In this document: positions 59,591 through 64,000 of the stretch, piece by piece
Layout of the letters: each line of letters opens with the position of its first letter
Numbering within the stretch: the first letter of the stretch is position 1
Position numbers and translations under genes: made by a program
The notes under the pieces: model-generated
Seen by the model: only the letters and a program-made list of their open reading frames with translations
Told to the model about the DNA's origin: nothing
The model's database searches: none
Source of the DNA: Rhynchonema sp. JSB1_4
Taxonomy: Eukaryota > Nematoda > Chromadorea > Monhysterida > Xyalidae
Direction: 5' to 3'
Assembly: GCA_030248065.1 (NCBI GenBank)
Contig: JASAMV010004148.1
Span: forward strand, 21,754 to 85,753
Length of the DNA stretch: 64,000 nt

Positions 59591-62500
59591 AAAAAGCATA
59601 ATTTAGATGTATAATTTGTTTATTAAACTGTTTTGCGTCACGTTTTCAAAAATCTCGAACGAAAGATCCCCTGCCTACTGTGACGATCATATTTGGCTTT
59701 AACCAACTTGGTACACAGACACGGAACGAAGCTTTTGATGTTACCATTTTGAATACTAAAAAGCGCTTCGTGCGCTCACATACATAATCATTGTTTCCCA
59801 AGCAACATTGCACTTTATTTTTGTGATTTGCACTTCGTGAATCGTCTCTCGTTATTTTGAAGTGGCGAAAAGGTAAAACTGTAAGCGCTGCTTAAAGCAC
59901 CCGTACTGCTCCCGTTTTGATCAACAAGGCTTTATGATGAGCAAAACGATGATGATTGCTATAAATATATAAAACAACAGCAGGCCACTTTAGATTTTCC
60001 ACCATGTTATCGCAGCGATATTTATGTTTCCGACCAAAAAATCTTTTGGGTACCAGTAATTTAGCTGATGGCTGTAATCAAGTGCACAATCCTTCTCTGC
60101 GTTCAACGAGCCCCATAAAATGACGCGCATAAATCAGCGCACCAAATCACTTCATATTTCAATGTCGACCACCTGTTGGCATGTGCAAACACAACTGAAA
60201 CAACAAAAAATCACTCGGTCAAACAGGCGCCCCTGTTGTCGTTATATGGAGCGGCACGTTTTTCGTCTGTTTTTTTTGTTTTTGAGAGGCACAGATGCCG
60301 ACAGAAATGCCATAAAATGTGAGCGATTGAAGGAAAACATAGGCTTGTCGTGTTATACAAAAAAAACAGCACTTGATATGGTTTTTTCAAAGTTTGATAG
60401 TTAAACGTTATCAATCTATTTCTGCTGCCAAAACTTCCTGTTCGGCTTCAGAACAACACGCAAAAAATAACAGATCCACCAAGCCACACACAAGGCAAAT
60501 ACAGTACCCACACCCTAAACTTGAAAAAATACGGTTGACTGCACAAACAGTGCCCCAATTCCAACAAAACATCCACAAATTAGCCGACAATGACGCAAGT
60601 TGGCAGGCTGGGTTGGCCCTAAAATCAGGCAGACGGGCAGTTCATTCATTACTGTGAACAACAACAACGGTCACGCTCTAGTGGTCAAAGATTCTTTGGT
60701 GAAACGTCAGCCAGCTTGACTACACAACACACCAAATGTACCCACAAAGCATTGCATTATGCCAGACTTATATGCCTACTAAATGATTCATGATATCAGA
60801 GGCAGGTACTGCCATACCCTGTACACCGTACACTCGATTGAAGCCAGGGGGCGCTAACAAGCACCCATCCATCAATATCAATACCCTTCAGGCTTGGCGT
60901 CATTTTTTAGGCATTTCTGGTTTTTGGCTTTATGTGTATGCTGTTGTTGTTGTTATTGTTTGTACGGCCCCTTGGCGTGGCGCTCAATTTCCCTGGCTGG
61001 ACGCCCATATTTCAGATTAGTTGGTCTGGCAATGCGGCACGGTATACCTTCTATTTAGAACTTTCGTGCCTTGCATAAGAACCATTGTTTAGCGTGTGCT
61101 TGTTGGATGTGTGCAACACAAACACGCACAACTTGAACCATTGCTTGCAATCTAGTGAGGGAACAGAATCGCACCACGCAAGAAACTCTGCTCACACGCG
61201 TAATAGTAATATTCTGAATTTCACCGCGTAATAACTCAGGAACTGGGTTGGTCTGCAAAATATACTGGCCCCGAACCAAAATACTGTCCATTGCTGGCCC
61301 AGAACATTAATTTAACACACAGCCTGACACAAAATGTAAAACATTGTCCAACCCCACGTACACGTACGGTCTTTTTGTTCCAGTTTTCCCGTTGTGCTTA
61401 TCACGTTAAGCTGCGGGCAGGTCATTTTTATGGCACCGATGTTCAAGTCATAAAACCATACACAGCCCGAAATAAAAAAAACTGCGCGGACTCCAAAATC
61501 GAAAAATGAATGCGTCAGTCCAGCATCAAAGGTAAGACCAGCCAGTACCATACCATAATCCCTCATTTCCATGCGCCTGGCATAAAACGCCGGCTCCGAC
61601 GTGAAAAAGCGAAAACAACACACGCCAAAGGCTACAAAGCCAGCAGAATGTATAATTAGAAATTTCAAATGCGGAATGCAATTTTCGCTGCATAAATGAA
61701 CAGCATTCCTCGGGATTTCTGGGTACCACACAGAGTGGGCTCTTCACAGTGTCGACAGGGGTGTACCCAATAATTATGAACATAATTTTCATGCCGACTT
61801 CATGCTATCACTGTTTATGGTCGTTCATTACACAATTCTACCCCGTGTGTTGTAAAGCCATGAGGCTTTAGTGTCGGGCTTGTGGCCATGTAAGTTGGAG
61901 CCGGATAGAGTCGCTGTCAAGCGCACCACAAGGGGCAAAACCTTCAGTTTTTTTAACCAAAAAGTCGAAGACATGAACTAAACATACGGTATACATAGAG
62001 GTACAGGTCGCAAAAACTTTGCCAAAACCTATATTGGGTCCCGTGGCCGTCCTGCTAGATCAGGCAACATTGGGGGGGCACAAATTCACAACCGTGAATG
62101 ACACCAATTTGCACAAATGACGCGTGTGTCTTTGCATGTGTGATGGCTGATTGAATTTGTCTCCAATGCCAGCAGCTAGTAGCCCACCCGATGCCCGAGT
62201 CCATGCGAGTGCCGCACGTGTTTCTGGTTAATTCGCTGGCGGTTTGCATTTCGAAATACACAATGATGTATGGCATACATGATCGTAGTCGGGGTTGCAA
62301 AAAGACTGTCATGTCAAAAGGACTGGCTTGAGTGACTCATTTGCTTGAGCAGTGTGCGCCATTTTCAGTTGTTTCGAAATACAGCAAACACGCTAATTCT
62401 TGGGTGCTGCTACAGTCGGGTACCAAACTCATGACCCAACAACCAAAAGACTTTATTTGTCGGGGAAAAAAGAGAAAAGAAAGAATGCGATTAGATCAGG

Positions 62501-64000
62501 CTGGCGTCCCATCCCGCCCAGTACCAGGAACTAAACTTGTATGGTCATTATCAAGCCAGATTGTAAGAACACCCTGTTAGCGCACTCTGTGTTTCAAGCC
62601 TCCCCGCCGTCGACAAAAAAATGAAATTAAACCAGACCGGTCTTGCCCCTTGTGGTGTGACGCACGAAAGACGCTCAGATTGAAACATCATGTTTATTAG
62701 GTACCGGTTTTGTTGCCACTGTCAAACATGCAAGTACAGAACCCACTAACAATTTCAAACTGTTTCATTATCGTGGCGCCAGAAACGTTCTGTTTCGTGC
62801 ACATTTTTCATTTATTTTGTTAAGAAGGGTTCCGGCCAGACCACCCACACTTGGTGAAGACACCTGGCACCAACCCCACTGCAATGCAAAATTGAAACAG
62901 ATCCGGAGAGTGAACTAAAATAAGGGAAAGGATCCCCTTGGGCGCGTGGCATGTAATGCGTACTTTTATTTTAATCGATCATCATATTAAAACTGGCCTC
63001 AAACTCAACAACAAAAACCGAAAAAGGCCTTCAAAATTTTTCCCTCATGAATGAGCACTATGACGCACCGCAGGAAATGCCGGTCCCATAGGATAACAAA
63101 GGGGACAACATTATTGGGTTACAGTTCAACTTGCTCCCTGACATAACTATGCTACTTTGGGTACCCAATATCCCGAGGACATGCCCAATCCCAAACAATA
63201 ACGCTTTGTGACACCAGATTATGCAACCGGCCGAAAAGACCAAAATGCGGCGAAGCTGCTCGCGTGTGTGTGATTGGCTGAATTGATGATTTAGTATGAC
63301 ACATCAGCATGTTTGGGGGTGAATGAATACAACCGTGTTTTCAGAAATTTCGATTGTGGTTTTCGCGTACATGTTTGCTGTTTTGTGGGATATTGTGAAA
63401 CACATAAATTTCAGTTATGAGAGTAATTTTGATGACTGTTCAGTTGTTTGGAAGGCTCGATCAAAATCAGAGAGATTAAGCCCACACGTGCGGTTGTTAT
63501 CTCGCATGATTTCACCTAGCATCGGAGAAAAAGTTGACTTTCTCCACGTATGTAAGTACTTCAACAATCTGCACCTAACTAAACATGTAATCGATGACTT
63601 ATTACAACTTCCCAAAAAACTTCACAACACACACGCACGCTTCGCATTTTCCGCATTCCTGAGATAACAAAAACACCGAGTTCTACAGTAAACAGCAAAA
63701 CAACGCATCACCCAGCGGAAATGTGCCGGTGCATAATATTTTGTATTTTTCGAAGCGTGCGCAATTTTGTGTTTTTATCGCGTGTTTCAGCATGATTTAT
63801 GTGGCACGTCACGTGCTCTTATCGCGTTTGGGATGGGATGCAAAATAAATACCAAACGATGCGAGAAAAACGCAGTTGTTCATCACGATTAAATGCAGAC
63901 GAATGCTTTCGATGTTGTGACTCAACCCCAAACGTGACGGTGGCCCAGATAGATTAGTCAGGATTTTTTCGGAACAATTTATGTCGAAAATGATGCGTTT
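59591..64000. other. No gene recognised
   Basis: I see no convincing exon chain, RNA gene or bounded element in these 4.4 kb. It may be intron or upstream region of the possible gene ending at 59500. Confidence 0.35.

Noticed and set aside
61312..61731. 139-aa minus-strand open frame with hydrophobic patches
   Set aside because: No domain, no splice context, and composition like the surrounding noncoding sequence.

Overview
The window is animal nuclear DNA. Its genes are split into many short exons by small GT-AG (and some GC-AG) introns, it carries a proteasome activator PA200 gene, secreted proteins are built from complement-control (CCP/sushi) domains on phase 1-1 exons, and non-autonomous DNA transposons are abundant. 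Four of the five main genes have a good 3' splice acceptor a few to about 30 bases before the start codon. This would fit spliced-leader trans-splicing (known in nematodes, flatworms, rotifers and others) or 5'UTR introns. The phylum cannot be fixed from sequence alone; an invertebrate is likely.

Layout. 0.5-2.4 kb: hAT-type miniature elements, some nested. 3.2-5.8 kb (minus): a 424-residue, five-exon, probably nuclear protein of unknown family. 6.5-14.7 kb (plus): a secreted CCP-only protein with a 317-bp exon+intron array. 14.9-17.1 kb: relic CCP exon and a MITE. 17.1-28.1 kb (plus): a second, larger secreted CCP protein, about 2,127 aa, with fourteen copies of a 323-bp exon+intron unit. 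28.1-30.2 kb: no gene recognised. 30.25-53.85 kb (minus): PSME4 (PA200/Blm10), about 48 exons, apparently complete. 56.0-58.4 kb (minus): a six-exon, 409-residue single-pass membrane protein that looks like a Nucleotid_trans/GT77-type glycosyltransferase. 59.5 kb (minus): a possible last exon of an unidentified gene. 59.6-64 kb: nothing I can call.

The part most likely to be new is the pair of tandem CCP genes. They share signal peptide architecture and end in a related terminal domain cut off just after its last cysteine, so neither has a membrane anchor. Each contains an internal array of single-exon CCP domains nearly identical in exon and intron, which implies very recent amplification or gene conversion. 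Homopolymer-rich, assembly-noise-like sequence lies at the edges of the first array and at 17.5 and 28.5 kb, so true copy numbers may differ.
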